The notes under the pieces: model-generated
What the model saw: only the letters and a program-made list of their open reading frames with translations
Databases searched by the model: none
What the model was told of the DNA's origin: nothing
Made by a program: the position numbers and the translations under genes
Part shown: one piece after another, positions 19,578 to 27,570 of the stretch
How positions within the stretch are numbered: position 1 is the stretch's first letter
Layout of the letters: each line of letters opens with the position of its first letter
Source: Arenicellales bacterium
GTDB taxonomy: Bacteria > Pseudomonadota > Gammaproteobacteria > Arenicellales > JAJDZL01
Length of the DNA stretch: 64,000 nucleotides
NCBI GenBank assembly: GCA_958295885.1
Contig: OY282380.1
Span: 3,162,001-3,226,000 of the forward strand
Direction of reading: 5' to 3'

Positions 19578-19596
19578 TTTTCAACTCCGAAACTTG
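19578..19596 (+). repeat. Right-end inverted repeat of the IS4-type element
   Basis: TTTTCAACTCCGAAACTTG follows the transposase stop by 18 bp. Its exact reverse complement stands at 22222-22240. The position just after a transposase C-terminus, and the position of the partner just before a transposase-like start, identify the two as right and left ends of the same IS type. Confidence 0.7.
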
Positions 19597-20270
19597 TTGG
19601 GCCAGGATTAAGTTCTGGGATGGCCTGTATTTTCCATCTGAGACAAGAACCGTCGAAAGGGTGCCGGGCAATAATTCCCCCGGTTCAGCGAGGGGTCTAC
19701 ACCTTGCTGGGAGCGTTCAGAGCGGTAAACGTAAAGGGCAGACTAAAAGGTGGTACCGGAAGGTGAATCAATAAGCCGACGGGATGAATTGCAGGCAGTC
19801 GTAGCACCTTGATCGTCCTGATGACGGCGGGGAACCGAGTCCATCGGGGCCCTTCCGAGGAAAGCGGGGTGTCATGCTAACAGAGCCATTGGCAGGAAAC
19901 GATGGAGAGTACACAGAGATTCACAAACACGTTGACGAAACAACAATGGATAGCCGAGCAGGCATGAACGCCAGCGATGGATGATGGATGCGGACACTTC
20001 GAAATATTTCGATCGCGTTGCGCACCATCGCTTACGCGGGATTCTTGACCTGCGGATCAAAGATGGTGTGATTCGGCGCACGATTGACAAGTGGCCGAAG
20101 GCAGGGATTATAGATGCAGGTCATACTGTGTATTTTTCCGCTGCCTTCTGCTCGGGTTGTGCGCTCGATTCATGTCTCTTGAGCGAAACTGTTGCATGAG
20201 GAACCCAGTGCGTCAATCGCGCACGCTGGGGTCTGTGAGGGGTGGGGCATGGTAATATCCCCACTTACTC
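19597..20270 (+). mobile_element. Group II intron remnant, internally deleted
   Basis: The 5' part (about 19600-19890) is GC-rich with several short stems and no gene, as expected for ribozyme domains I-IV. The reverse transcriptase survives only in scraps: STQRFTNTLTKQQWIAEQA from its N-terminus and, fused to it, DADTSKYFDRVAHHRL plus LDLRIKDGVIRRTIDKWPKAG, the RT2 region with the first catalytic Asp. The YADD motif, maturase and remaining RT blocks are gone. The 3' end with domains V and VI is well kept (20142-20270). The exact 5' boundary is not visible. Confidence 0.75.
20142..20270 (+). ncRNA. Group II intron 3' end (domains V-VI), copy A
   Basis: From 20198 the sequence folds as domain V: an outer stem from the GAGGAACCCAG side to CTGGGGTCTGTG, with the GTGCG/CGCAC upper stem capped by a small loop. 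Domain VI follows as a GGGGTGGGG/CCCCAC hairpin with the likely branch A in TTACTC at the 3' end. A near-identical 129-bp copy lies at 62021-62149, differing at only a few positions. Confidence 0.75.
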
Positions 20271-20434
20271 AGCAGCTAGTTGTATATTGGGAGCAAATTC
20301 TGGAATTTCGTTGCAAAATTTGTTGGAAAACGCAGGGAAATATTTAAAGTAATTTGGAAATAAATCCGAAGTGCAGGAATTCGAGAGTTTTCCTTCTTGT
20401 CAATCGAAAAGGTGGTATTGAACACTCATAAAGG

Positions 20435-20758
20435 TCATGCTACCGTTTTTGCCTCAACTTCAAGGCGTACGCCTTCATGTTTCTGCAAATGACCAATTAC
20501 AGCAAACAGGTTACTCGCTTGAGGATTCCCTTTTGGCCCAAACATACGCATAAGGCTTTTACTTGGTTTCCCCAAGACTTTAGATAACTCCTCAAATCCA
20601 ATAGTCGCGTTGATATAGTCCCGTAAAACGGCTTTGCCAGTATCAATATCACTTGCAAGAAGACACGTAATGCCTTCTTGCAACAGGGCTTTGCGAAAAA
20701 CAGGGTCGCGTTGTGCACGCAATTGGATGGTTTCTTTAAAATCCTTCGTTAAGGCCAT
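20435..20758 (-). CDS. higA: Antitoxin of a HigBA-like pair (XRE-type regulator)
   Basis: The protein starts MALTKDFKETIQLRAQRDPVF at ATG 20758, with GGAG eight bases upstream; a second ATG directly before it overlaps the toxin stop. The 107 residues carry a helix-turn-helix of the type seen in HigA-2-like addiction-module antidotes (NATIGFEELSKVLGKPSKSLMRMFGPKGNPQASNLFAVI). It follows the toxin gene in a toxin-first arrangement typical of HigBA. It should neutralise the toxin and repress the pair. The open frame extends further upstream, but this start has the ribosome binding site and matches the family. Confidence 0.85.
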   Translation of the reverse strand: MALTKDFKETIQLRAQRDPVFRKALLQEGITCLLASDIDTGKAVLRDYINATIGFEELSKVLGKPSKSLMRMFGPKGNPQASNLFAVIGHLQKHEGVRLEVEAKTVA

Positions 20759-20760
20759 CA

Positions 20761-21090
20761 TCACATCTCCTGTCGTTTCCGTCGTTTGTAATCTTGCCAA
20801 TTTTTCTTTGCTAGCGCTATGTCTGAATTTTGGTGCTTTTTCGTTCCACCAGCTAACACAATTGCAAGCAAATCTCCATCGTTTCCAAAGTAAATGTGAT
20901 AACCAGGTCCAAAATCGACTCGGTACTCATGCACCCCACCACCTACACTTTTGACGTTAGAAAAATTACCTTGCTCCATGCGATAAATTGCCGTAGCTAC
21001 TCTGGCGGCGGCAACTGGGTCGAGACGATTGAACCATTTGGTGTAAGGGCTATTTCCCTGTGAATCAATATATTCCCTAACCTCAATCAT
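20761..21090 (-). CDS. higB: RelE/ParE-superfamily toxin (Gp49/HigB-like)
   Basis: A 109-residue RelE/ParE-fold toxin of the phage-derived Gp49-like group. It begins MIEVREYIDSQGNSPYTKWF and contains LDPVAAARVATAIYRMEQGNF, GVHEYRVDFGPGYHIYFG and LAGGTKKHQNSDIALAKKNW, the usual HigB layout with the basic C-terminal segment. Such toxins mostly cut mRNA on the ribosome. Its TGA overlaps the first antitoxin ATG by one base. An ATG six codons upstream (21108) is an alternative start. The pair lies inside the 2.6-kb segment bounded by IS4-type ends and next to a polyketide synthase relic. Confidence 0.85.
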   Translation of the reverse strand: MIEVREYIDSQGNSPYTKWFNRLDPVAAARVATAIYRMEQGNFSNVKSVGGGVHEYRVDFGPGYHIYFGNDGDLLAIVLAGGTKKHQNSDIALAKKNWQDYKRRKRQEM

Positions 21091-21177
21091 ATGCTTCAAT
21101 GGTATCATAAATGTTACTTATTGTGAGAGAATTTTGCGTTTGAAGGACTTTACGCTCGTAGTCTGGTAACCTGCTGC

Positions 21178-22221
21178 AGTGGTTCGGTGACAGAGAGGAG
21201 AACACAAACGATGAAGAAAACGGTATTGCAAGCTGGCAGTTTTTTAACGCAACCTTTGTGATCCGCTGATAACCAGGCACCGCCAGCGACGATCACTTGC
21301 GTGCCAGTGGAACAATCTAGCAGCCCGTTAAGATTCGCTAGCGTATCGCTCGCGGGAAATGCATCCATACCGAACTGGCTGGCGACCGTAGTTGATAGGT
21401 TTGGATTCTCAGCAACATGTCCGTAATCGGAAACTGCTCCCCACTTATTTGAAATCGCCGCGACACCTTCCTGCCTCAGGTAACTGGCAAATGCGTCAAG
21501 TCAGGAATTCGCGGCTGAGTAGGCCACCTGACCTGCAGGCGCAAGGACTGCGGTGACCGACGAGTAAAGTACGAAGAAATCCAGCTCAAAATTACACGTT
21601 GACTGCTACAAATTTCAGGTGCCAGTTAAATTCGCAGAGGTGGGTTTGATAAAACTATCGCGCCCTAAATTTACGATCGCACTGTCCTTGATTTCGATCG
21701 CGCAATGAAATACACCGCGAACTGGCGGCATACTTTTTTTAAACAGCACTCAAAACCCCCTGAAGTGAATCAGTGTCGGTGATGTCGGCCGCGATTGGTT
21801 CGATTGTGCTACCTGCGTCAGCCGCCAGATCCGCTACTTTTTCAATGGTTCTGAAGCTTCAGGGGTTCGGCGGATAACGCCGACATATCAGACGCCCTGT
21901 TCTACTAACCATCGCGCGGTTGCAAGACTAAAACCTCGGGTTCCACCAGCGATGACATAGGTCGCATTCTGCTTTACAGCTGCTGGACGTTGTAGGCTTT
22001 TCGACTGCTGCTCTAAACCGTTCATTGAAACCATGAGATTTCCGATGTGTCCGGCACTTGCCATATGTTGTAACGCTTCAACTGTATTGAGCACAGGAAA
22101 TTCCCGGTAAGGCAAGAGTGACAGATCGTTATCGGCGGCTTTTTCAATCACCGAAGCAAAAAACTTTTGGATGATTTGATGGTTTTCCTGCCACAGAGAA
22201 TGGACATCGACAGCAACTGCT
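21178..22221 (-). pseudogene. Type I polyketide synthase relic (end of ER plus KR domain)
   Basis: Read on the minus strand from 22221, the pieces match a modular PKS in order. The end of an enoylreductase is FASVIEKAADNDLSLLPYREFPV and HMASAGHIGNLMVS, then the KR nucleotide site ATYVIAGGTRGFSLATARWL. KR inner parts follow (VADLAADAGSTIEPIAADITD, FHCAIEIKDSAIVNLG), then the catalytic region ELDFFVLYSSVTAVLAPAG with VAYSAANS, and LDAFASYLRQEGVAAISN with KWGAVSDYG. Stops and frameshifts interrupt it repeatedly, including a TGA where the family has Trp. The gene is cut exactly at the IS4-type left end (22222). No other PKS part is in the window. Confidence 0.8.
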
Positions 22222-22411
22222 CAAGTTTCGGAGTTGAAAACACAGAATATTGTGTACTAAAATATTAACTTAAGCTATTGATTTGATAGAATAATAAATA
22301 ATATAATGATTTATAATGTTGACTATTTGCAAACGACAACATACCAAAAGAGGTTATGTAATGAAAAATTGTAGCAGAATTCCAGAATTGCCCTCAACTC
22401 TCAAGGAATAA
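22222..22411 (+). mobile_element. Left end of the IS4-type element with truncated transposase start
   Basis: CAAGTTTCGGAGTTGAAAA (22222-22240) is the exact reverse complement of the right end at 19578-19596. An ATG at 22361, preceded by AAGAGG, opens MKNCSRIPELPSTLKE and stops at 22411, which looks like a transposase N-terminus that was cut short. The layout, right end upstream and left end downstream in the same orientation, means two truncated copies flank the segment 19597-22221, as in a decayed composite transposon. Confidence 0.6.
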
Positions 22412-22850
22412 ATTCATATCCTATTGATTATATAAAATTTATTCCTTTGGCGATAGCTGCTATCGGCAAGCCGCCCGGGGGCTGGGGACCATTGAATGTA
22501 CAAGGCCGGTTGCGGGATATGGCGTCTCAATGAAAGCAGACCGTCCGGTCCCAAATATGAATTTCCGTCTCTGGCGCGGCTGAGATCCTGGTGAAAGCCT
22601 GATTTCAAATCAGGGGAAATATATACTAGGAAAGATCATTGCAGGAAATTTAATTGCGGTCGAAAAAGGTCAGACATGCAGTGCAGACCGACTGAAGATT
22701 CGCTTGAATCAACCAGTGAAAAATAAATTTAAGCGATTGGAATTTGTTTTTGAATTCATTTTATTAGCGTAGACTTCGTTGATCTCTTGAAAATCGATGT
22801 CGTCAAATTCCACGGCTAAAATTCGAAATTCAGCTCTCGGCGCGAATACG
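22412..22850. other. Intergenic stretch with a GC-rich core and a palindrome
   Basis: An AT-rich region surrounds a GC-rich block (about 22450-22600) that contains no convincing reading frame; a minus-strand frame of 64 codons is open but unrecognised. CCTGATTTCAAATCAGG at 22598-22614 is a perfect palindrome with a one-base centre. The sharp base-composition change suggests an inserted scrap or a structured RNA, but I cannot assign it. Confidence 0.4.
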
Positions 22851-23258
22851 ATGGAAGCAAAGCTGAAACATCTCGAACTTGTCCAAGACGTGATCAACCG
22901 ACTTGCCAATACGTCATCTCGGGTCAAGCAGTGGACTATAGCTGCGGCGATCGTCGTGCTGTTCGCCCAAACAGATGGCTCCGAGTTTTCAGGTGTTGGA
23001 ATCCTCATCGCTCTGGCACTCGGATTGGTCATATTATTTTGGTTCCTGGATGGTTTCTACCTGTGGCAGGAACGACTGTACCGCAGACTTTATGACGAAA
23101 TTCGAGGCCGCGCTGATGAGTATATTGACTTCTCGATGAACTGCCAAGAGTTCGCATCTGGTCGTAGAACATTGTTTAGGTCTACATTTTCAACTACGCT
23201 TGGTCTTTTTTTCGGAGCATTCTGTGTTTGCATCGTGCTGGCGGTCTGTCTAAATTAA
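22851..23258 (+). CDS. Small membrane protein, probable defence-associated family
   Basis: From ATG 22851 the protein (135 residues) begins MEAKLKHLELVQDVINRLANTSSRVKQWTIA and has two hydrophobic segments in the first half (about 27-43 and 50-66). The motif FWFLDGFYLWQERLYRRLYDEIRGR follows, then a third segment at the C-terminus. This layout matches a widespread uncharacterised family often found in genomic islands. The reading frame extends 18 codons further upstream, but those residues do not look conserved. It precedes a coupling protein on the same strand by 171 bp. A role as a membrane effector is possible but not shown. Confidence 0.6.
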   Translation: MEAKLKHLELVQDVINRLANTSSRVKQWTIAAAIVVLFAQTDGSEFSGVGILIALALGLVILFWFLDGFYLWQERLYRRLYDEIRGRADEYIDFSMNCQEFASGRRTLFRSTFSTTLGLFFGAFCVCIVLAVCLN

Positions 23259-23429
23259 ATTTATCGGAATTTATGGCGCGAAGATTTCATGGCTTCCGTT
23301 CCTGCCAATCGTAAAATTATTGTGTAATCAACATCAAATGTACATTCCAACGTCATCGATTCCGGATATTCCATATTTCAAATTCGATAATTTTATTGAG
23401 ATTGCTCTTTAATTCATTCCTGACTGTTT

Positions 23430-25886
23430 ATGGACAGCATTGCGAGGCTAGATAGTTTTTGGGCAACGGCAATTTTTCCTGGGAGCTGGTTGTGGAATCT
23501 CGCTCTGTTTTCGATTCCAGTGTTGCTTGCAGTTGGACTTCGAACAGCTTTTCTGTTCCGTTCCTATCGAAGCTGGATTACGTTCTTAATCAGAATTTTC
23601 GGATCTGCTGTGCCAGTCGCCATATCAATGCTGTTGGCGACAATTATTGCCGCATACTCCGGAACAGTCGCCGAATCGAACGGCATCGGATCCGGAACCC
23701 TTGCATTTCTGATCTCGGGATTGCTCCTCGGCTGCGCCATCGCCTATCTGCTGGGCCGAAATTTTGAACCGCGCGCAGTTGAGTTCTTGGAGCGCCAGAC
23801 CCGTCGCGCTGGCAGCTCAGACGCGCTGACCGACATTCGAACAGTTCAGAAGGAATTCAGCTCAAAGGAAGATATTGATCTCGATACAGAAATCGAAACT
23901 GCGTTCGACCGCGATCAGGTCTTTCTCGGTGTCGAGCACGGACAGAAACCAATCACAATAGATCGGTCGTACTGGAAAGCCAGCCATGTTCAAGTCATGG
24001 GTCCGCCTGGGACGGGCAAGGGAATTCAGGCCGCCGTGACGCTGACTCAGTCTTTAAAGCACGGCGATGCTGTTTTTGTATTCGACCCGAAGAGCGATGA
24101 ATGGGCTCCAAGCGTATTTTTTGATGCCTGCCGGAAGTTGAACGTACCGTTTTGCTTCATCAATTTACGAGAGCCCGTGCCTCAGCTGAATCCATTGACA
24201 AATGCCACATCCGATGAAACAGCCGAAATGCTTTACGCTGCCTTAGAGCTGGGGCGCAGAGGCACCGATGCAGATTTTTATCGGCTGGATGACCGCAAGG
24301 CAGCCAGATTCGCTGCATCGCTCGTTGAATCCGAAGACTTGACACTTCTGGAAATGCTGAGGCAGTCGCAGCAAAGGATTGATCCGGATCTGTTGCAGGG
24401 GGCAAAGTCATTTTTTGCCGCTCTTACGGAAGTAGCGGAATTAAATTGCGTCAAAACTCGGGAAGGATTGGATTTAGCCTCTCCATTACGCGAAGGTGGA
24501 TGTGTGTATATCATCGGTTCGATGCGAAATGAACCTTTAATTTATCTTCAGAAAATGCTGTTTGTGCGAATCGTTCAAATCATTGAACAGAATGTCTCAA
24601 GCAGACACTGCTCAATTTTTCTGGATGAATTCAAGTACCTTCTCAGTGCAGCAGCGGTCAATGCACTCGGTTCGATTCGAGATAAGGGCTGCAACATTTT
24701 GCTGGCACATCAATCATTGGGAGATTTTGCGAGCTGTGCAGCAGATATCAGTGAAGCGGCTGTGCGGGCGACAGTGCTCGACACCACCCCGATCAAGTGG
24801 CTCTACCGCGCCTCTGACTGGGAAACGGCAAACTGGATTTCTAAACAGACAGGTCAGATATTGGCATCCGCTCAGCAATTGACCGCAGTTCGAAATCCGG
24901 AGCTGTCGGAGACGATTCTGGATTCGCGCTCGATCAGTGAAACACCGAGGAATCTAATTGATACGAATACGATATTGAGCCTGCCCAGACAATTCGCCGT
25001 GTGTATTGGGGCCGGGACTCCCAGACTGGCAAGAATTCGAGCAATTAAAGTCAGAAAACAGGTCATCGGCATTAAAGCAGCTCCTTTGGTCAGTGACGAC
25101 CAACTGAATCTGCTGAAGCGTATTCCACAGGAACAAATCGCAGAAGACCAGGCTGAAAACATCCAAGGATCAATTTTCGATCGCGGACCCGAAAGGCGTT
25201 TGCTTCTGTTTTTATACGCTGAAACCTGGACTTCACTGAAAATCATCACTCAGCTGCTGGACGAATGCACACAGTCTGAAGTCAGTCAGCTGCTGACGAA
25301 ACTTGCAGCTGAACGGTTGATTAGGAATCATAAGGCAGTTTCTGGGAAAAGTGAATTGGAAGAAATTTGGGGCATATCCAAATTTGGAATGCATCAGGTG
25401 CTGGAAAATGAGCAGATTACAGATGAACGGCCGATTTTCTATAAGAGTGCGGTCAATCCCATCTCCATGCGGCACAGGCTGGACATTCAAAATCTGCGAA
25501 TTGCTTCTGAGCGCGGCGGCTGGTCCGGGTGGGAAAGTCATTTTCACAAGCGAATCAACAGGAAGCACGACATTTACCCAGATGCTGTCGCGGTTCGGCC
25601 TGATGGAGTGCGGGTTGCGATCGAAGTAGAACGAACCGTTAAGCAGGAGAGTCGATACAGGTCGATCCTGATCGCTCACCTGAACGCCCGAAAACTGCGG
25701 CGCTGGGACGAGATCTACTACCTGTCTCCAACTGCAAAAATCTCAAAAAGACTCAAGCGCATTTTTCTCGACATTTCAGAAGTCCAGTATATGGAGAAAG
25801 TGATCGCGCTTGGAGATGAACATAAAAAGCCATTTCGGTTCTATTCCTATGACGAAAACTGGATGCGGAACTTCGAGGAAACCTAG
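23430..25886 (+). CDS. Type IV coupling protein (VirD4/TraG-like) with extra C-terminal DNA-processing domain
   Basis: An 818-residue protein with N-terminal membrane helices (about 25-110), then a conjugative coupling ATPase: Walker A GPPGTGKG at 191-198, FVFDPKSDEW, Walker B SIFLDEFKYLL and LLAHQSLGDF (TraG/TraD-type). Unusually, after about residue 570 comes a winged-helix-like segment (RRLLLFLYAETWTSLKIITQLL) and then RHRLDIQNLRIA with PDAVAVRPDGVRVAIEVERTVK, which resembles the replication-relaxation/MobC-type or PD-(D/E)XK nuclease fold. Coupling proteins pump DNA-relaxase complexes into a type IV secretion channel. Neither relaxase nor channel genes are nearby, so it may be a remnant of an integrative or mobilisable element. 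Confidence 0.8.
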   Translation: MDSIARLDSFWATAIFPGSWLWNLALFSIPVLLAVGLRTAFLFRSYRSWITFLIRIFGSAVPVAISMLLATIIAAYSGTVAESNGIGSGTLAFLISGLLLGCAIAYLLGRNFEPRAVEFLERQTRRAGSSDALTDIRTVQKEFSSKEDIDLDTEIETAFDRDQVFLGVEHGQKPITIDRSYWKASHVQVMGPPGTGKGIQAAVTLTQSLKHGDAVFVFDPKSDEWAPSVFFDACRKLNVPFCFINLREPVPQLNPLTNATSDETAEMLYAALELGRRGTDADFYRLDDRKAARFAASLVESEDLTLLEMLRQSQQRIDPDLLQGAKSFFAALTEVAELNCVKTREGLDLASPLREGGCVYIIGSMRNEPLIYLQKMLFVRIVQIIEQNVSSRHCSIFLDEFKYLLSAAAVNALGSIRDKGCNILLAHQSLGDFASCAADISEAAVRATVLDTTPIKWLYRASDWETANWISKQTGQILASAQQLTAVRNPELSETILDSRSISETPRNLIDTNTILSLPRQFAVCIGAGTPRLARIRAIKVRKQVIGIKAAPLVSDDQLNLLKRIPQEQIAEDQAENIQGSIFDRGPERRLLLFLYAETWTSLKIITQLLDECTQSEVSQLLTKLAAERLIRNHKAVSGKSELEEIWGISKFGMHQVLENEQITDERPIFYKSAVNPISMRHRLDIQNLRIASERGGWSGWESHFHKRINRKHDIYPDAVAVRPDGVRVAIEVERTVKQESRYRSILIAHLNARKLRRWDEIYYLSPTAKISKRLKRIFLDISEVQYMEKVIALGDEHKKPFRFYSYDENWMRNFEET

Positions 25887-25981
25887 TCGCATCTGCACTC
25901 ATTGAACTCAGAACTGATGTTGGCAGGGGCTGCGGAAACCGAGAAAATTTTCCCGCGCAGTCTTCAGCCTATCCGTTTTTC

Positions 25982-27502
25982 TCAGCGGGCAATGACTGGA
26001 ATCGGCGATATTTCAGTTCGCCATTTCTTGGGGCCGGCAATGTGAACCGAGTTTCCGCTGGTATCCACCGCTACCGTTACCGGCATGTTCTCAACATCGA
26101 ACTCGTAGATCGCTTCCATGCCCAAGTCTTCAAAAGCGATCACTCGGGCGGAACGGATCGCCTTCGACACGAGGTAAGCGGCTCCGCCGACTGCGATCAG
26201 ATAAACCGCGCCATGGCGCTTTATCGCTTCAATGCCTTTTGGACCCCGTTCAGCTTTTCCGATCATGCCGATCATGCCCGTTTCCTGAATCAGTCGGTCT
26301 GTATACATATCCATCCGGGTAGCCGTTGTCGGACCTGCAGGGCCGACTGCTTCATCACCGACTGGATCAACCGGACCGACGTAATAAATGAATCGATTCT
26401 TAAGGTTTACTTCTTTTGGAAGAGATTGGCCTTTATCAAAATACTCGATCATTCTCTTATGAGCCGCATCTCTGCCAGTAAGAATTTTTCCGGTAATCAG
26501 CAAAGTTTCACCGATTTTCCAACTGAGAAGGTCTTCCTTTTTCAGTTGGTTCAGGTTGACTCGCCGCGCCATTGAATCATCCCGAGCGATATTGGGCCAA
26601 TTGTCGAGTGAAGGTGGCTTGAGCTCTGCCGGTCCGCTTCCATCCAATGTAAAGTGAACATGCCGGGTCGCGGCACAGTTGGGGATCAAGGCAAGCGGCA
26701 AGGATGCTGCATGGGTGGGGAATTCCCGTACTTTAACGTCAAGCACAGTCGTCACTCCTCCGAGTCCTTGGGCACCAATCCCCAGTTTATTGATTTCATC
26801 GTACAGTCGGACGCGTAGTTTTTCCGTAGGAGAGACGGCGCCACGCTCAATCAATTCCTGAATGTCAATTGGGTCCATCAATGCTTCTTTGGCCAAAACA
26901 ACCGCCTTTTCCGGTGAGCCGCCGACTCCAATTCCAAGAATTCCGGGTGGACACCAGCCAGCGCCGAGCTTGGGAACGGTTTCGATGATCCAGTCCACCA
27001 GGTTCTGGCCTGGATTGAGAATCGTCATTCTGGCCTTGTTTTCAGATCCTCCTCCTTTTGCAGCCAGCGTAACATCCACTTTGTCGCCAGCCACAAGTTC
27101 AGTATGTATGACGGCAGGCGTATTGTCTCCGGTATTTTTCCTCTGTCCATAAGGAGGGCTGACAACAGAAGCGCGCAATGGGTTGTCCGAATCGAGATAG
27201 GCCCGTCGGACCCCTTCGTCAATCATGTCCTGAAGGGATCGGTCCGCGTCCCAGCGCGCACCGATTCCAACCTTGACAAAAGCGACGACGATGCCCGTAT
27301 CCTGACAGATGGGGCGATGTCCTTCCGCTGACATCCTTGAATTGATGAGAATCTGAGCGATCGCATCCTTTGCAGCGGGTGATTTTTCTTTTTGGTGCGC
27401 AGAAGTCATCGCCCGCACGAAATCCGGGGAGTGATAGTAGGAAATATACTGCAGACCGTCGGCGACGCTCTGAACTAGGTGTTCCTGCTGGATGACTGGC
27501 AA
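25982..27502 (-). CDS. fumA: Class I fumarate hydratase (iron-sulfur)
   Basis: The 506 residues match single-chain class I fumarases, which convert fumarate to malate in the TCA cycle with a [4Fe-4S] cluster. Three cysteines fit the cluster ligands: Cys66 in RPICQDTGIVVAF, Cys184 in AGWCPPGILGIGVGG and Cys276 in LIPNCAATRHVHF. The C-terminal part has YYVGPVDPVGDEAVGPAGPTT and AVYLIAVGGAAYLVSKAI. It is convergent with the coupling-protein gene (95 bp between stops) and lies 68 bp downstream of the DUF349 gene. Some relatives act on tartrate, but length and motifs favour fumarate. Confidence 0.95.
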   Translation of the reverse strand: MPVIQQEHLVQSVADGLQYISYYHSPDFVRAMTSAHQKEKSPAAKDAIAQILINSRMSAEGHRPICQDTGIVVAFVKVGIGARWDADRSLQDMIDEGVRRAYLDSDNPLRASVVSPPYGQRKNTGDNTPAVIHTELVAGDKVDVTLAAKGGGSENKARMTILNPGQNLVDWIIETVPKLGAGWCPPGILGIGVGGSPEKAVVLAKEALMDPIDIQELIERGAVSPTEKLRVRLYDEINKLGIGAQGLGGVTTVLDVKVREFPTHAASLPLALIPNCAATRHVHFTLDGSGPAELKPPSLDNWPNIARDDSMARRVNLNQLKKEDLLSWKIGETLLITGKILTGRDAAHKRMIEYFDKGQSLPKEVNLKNRFIYYVGPVDPVGDEAVGPAGPTTATRMDMYTDRLIQETGMIGMIGKAERGPKGIEAIKRHGAVYLIAVGGAAYLVSKAIRSARVIAFEDLGMEAIYEFDVENMPVTVAVDTSGNSVHIAGPKKWRTEISPIPVIAR

Positions 27503-27570
27503 AGATGACCTCAGTTTTGATCCGACTGTTTCAGAATATTCGAGCTGTGTGCGACTTGATGATGAAAGAG

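Noticed and set aside
22450..22600. A riboswitch in the GC-rich block before the small membrane protein
   Set aside because: I could not match the block to cobalamin, TPP, SAM or other known consensus cores.
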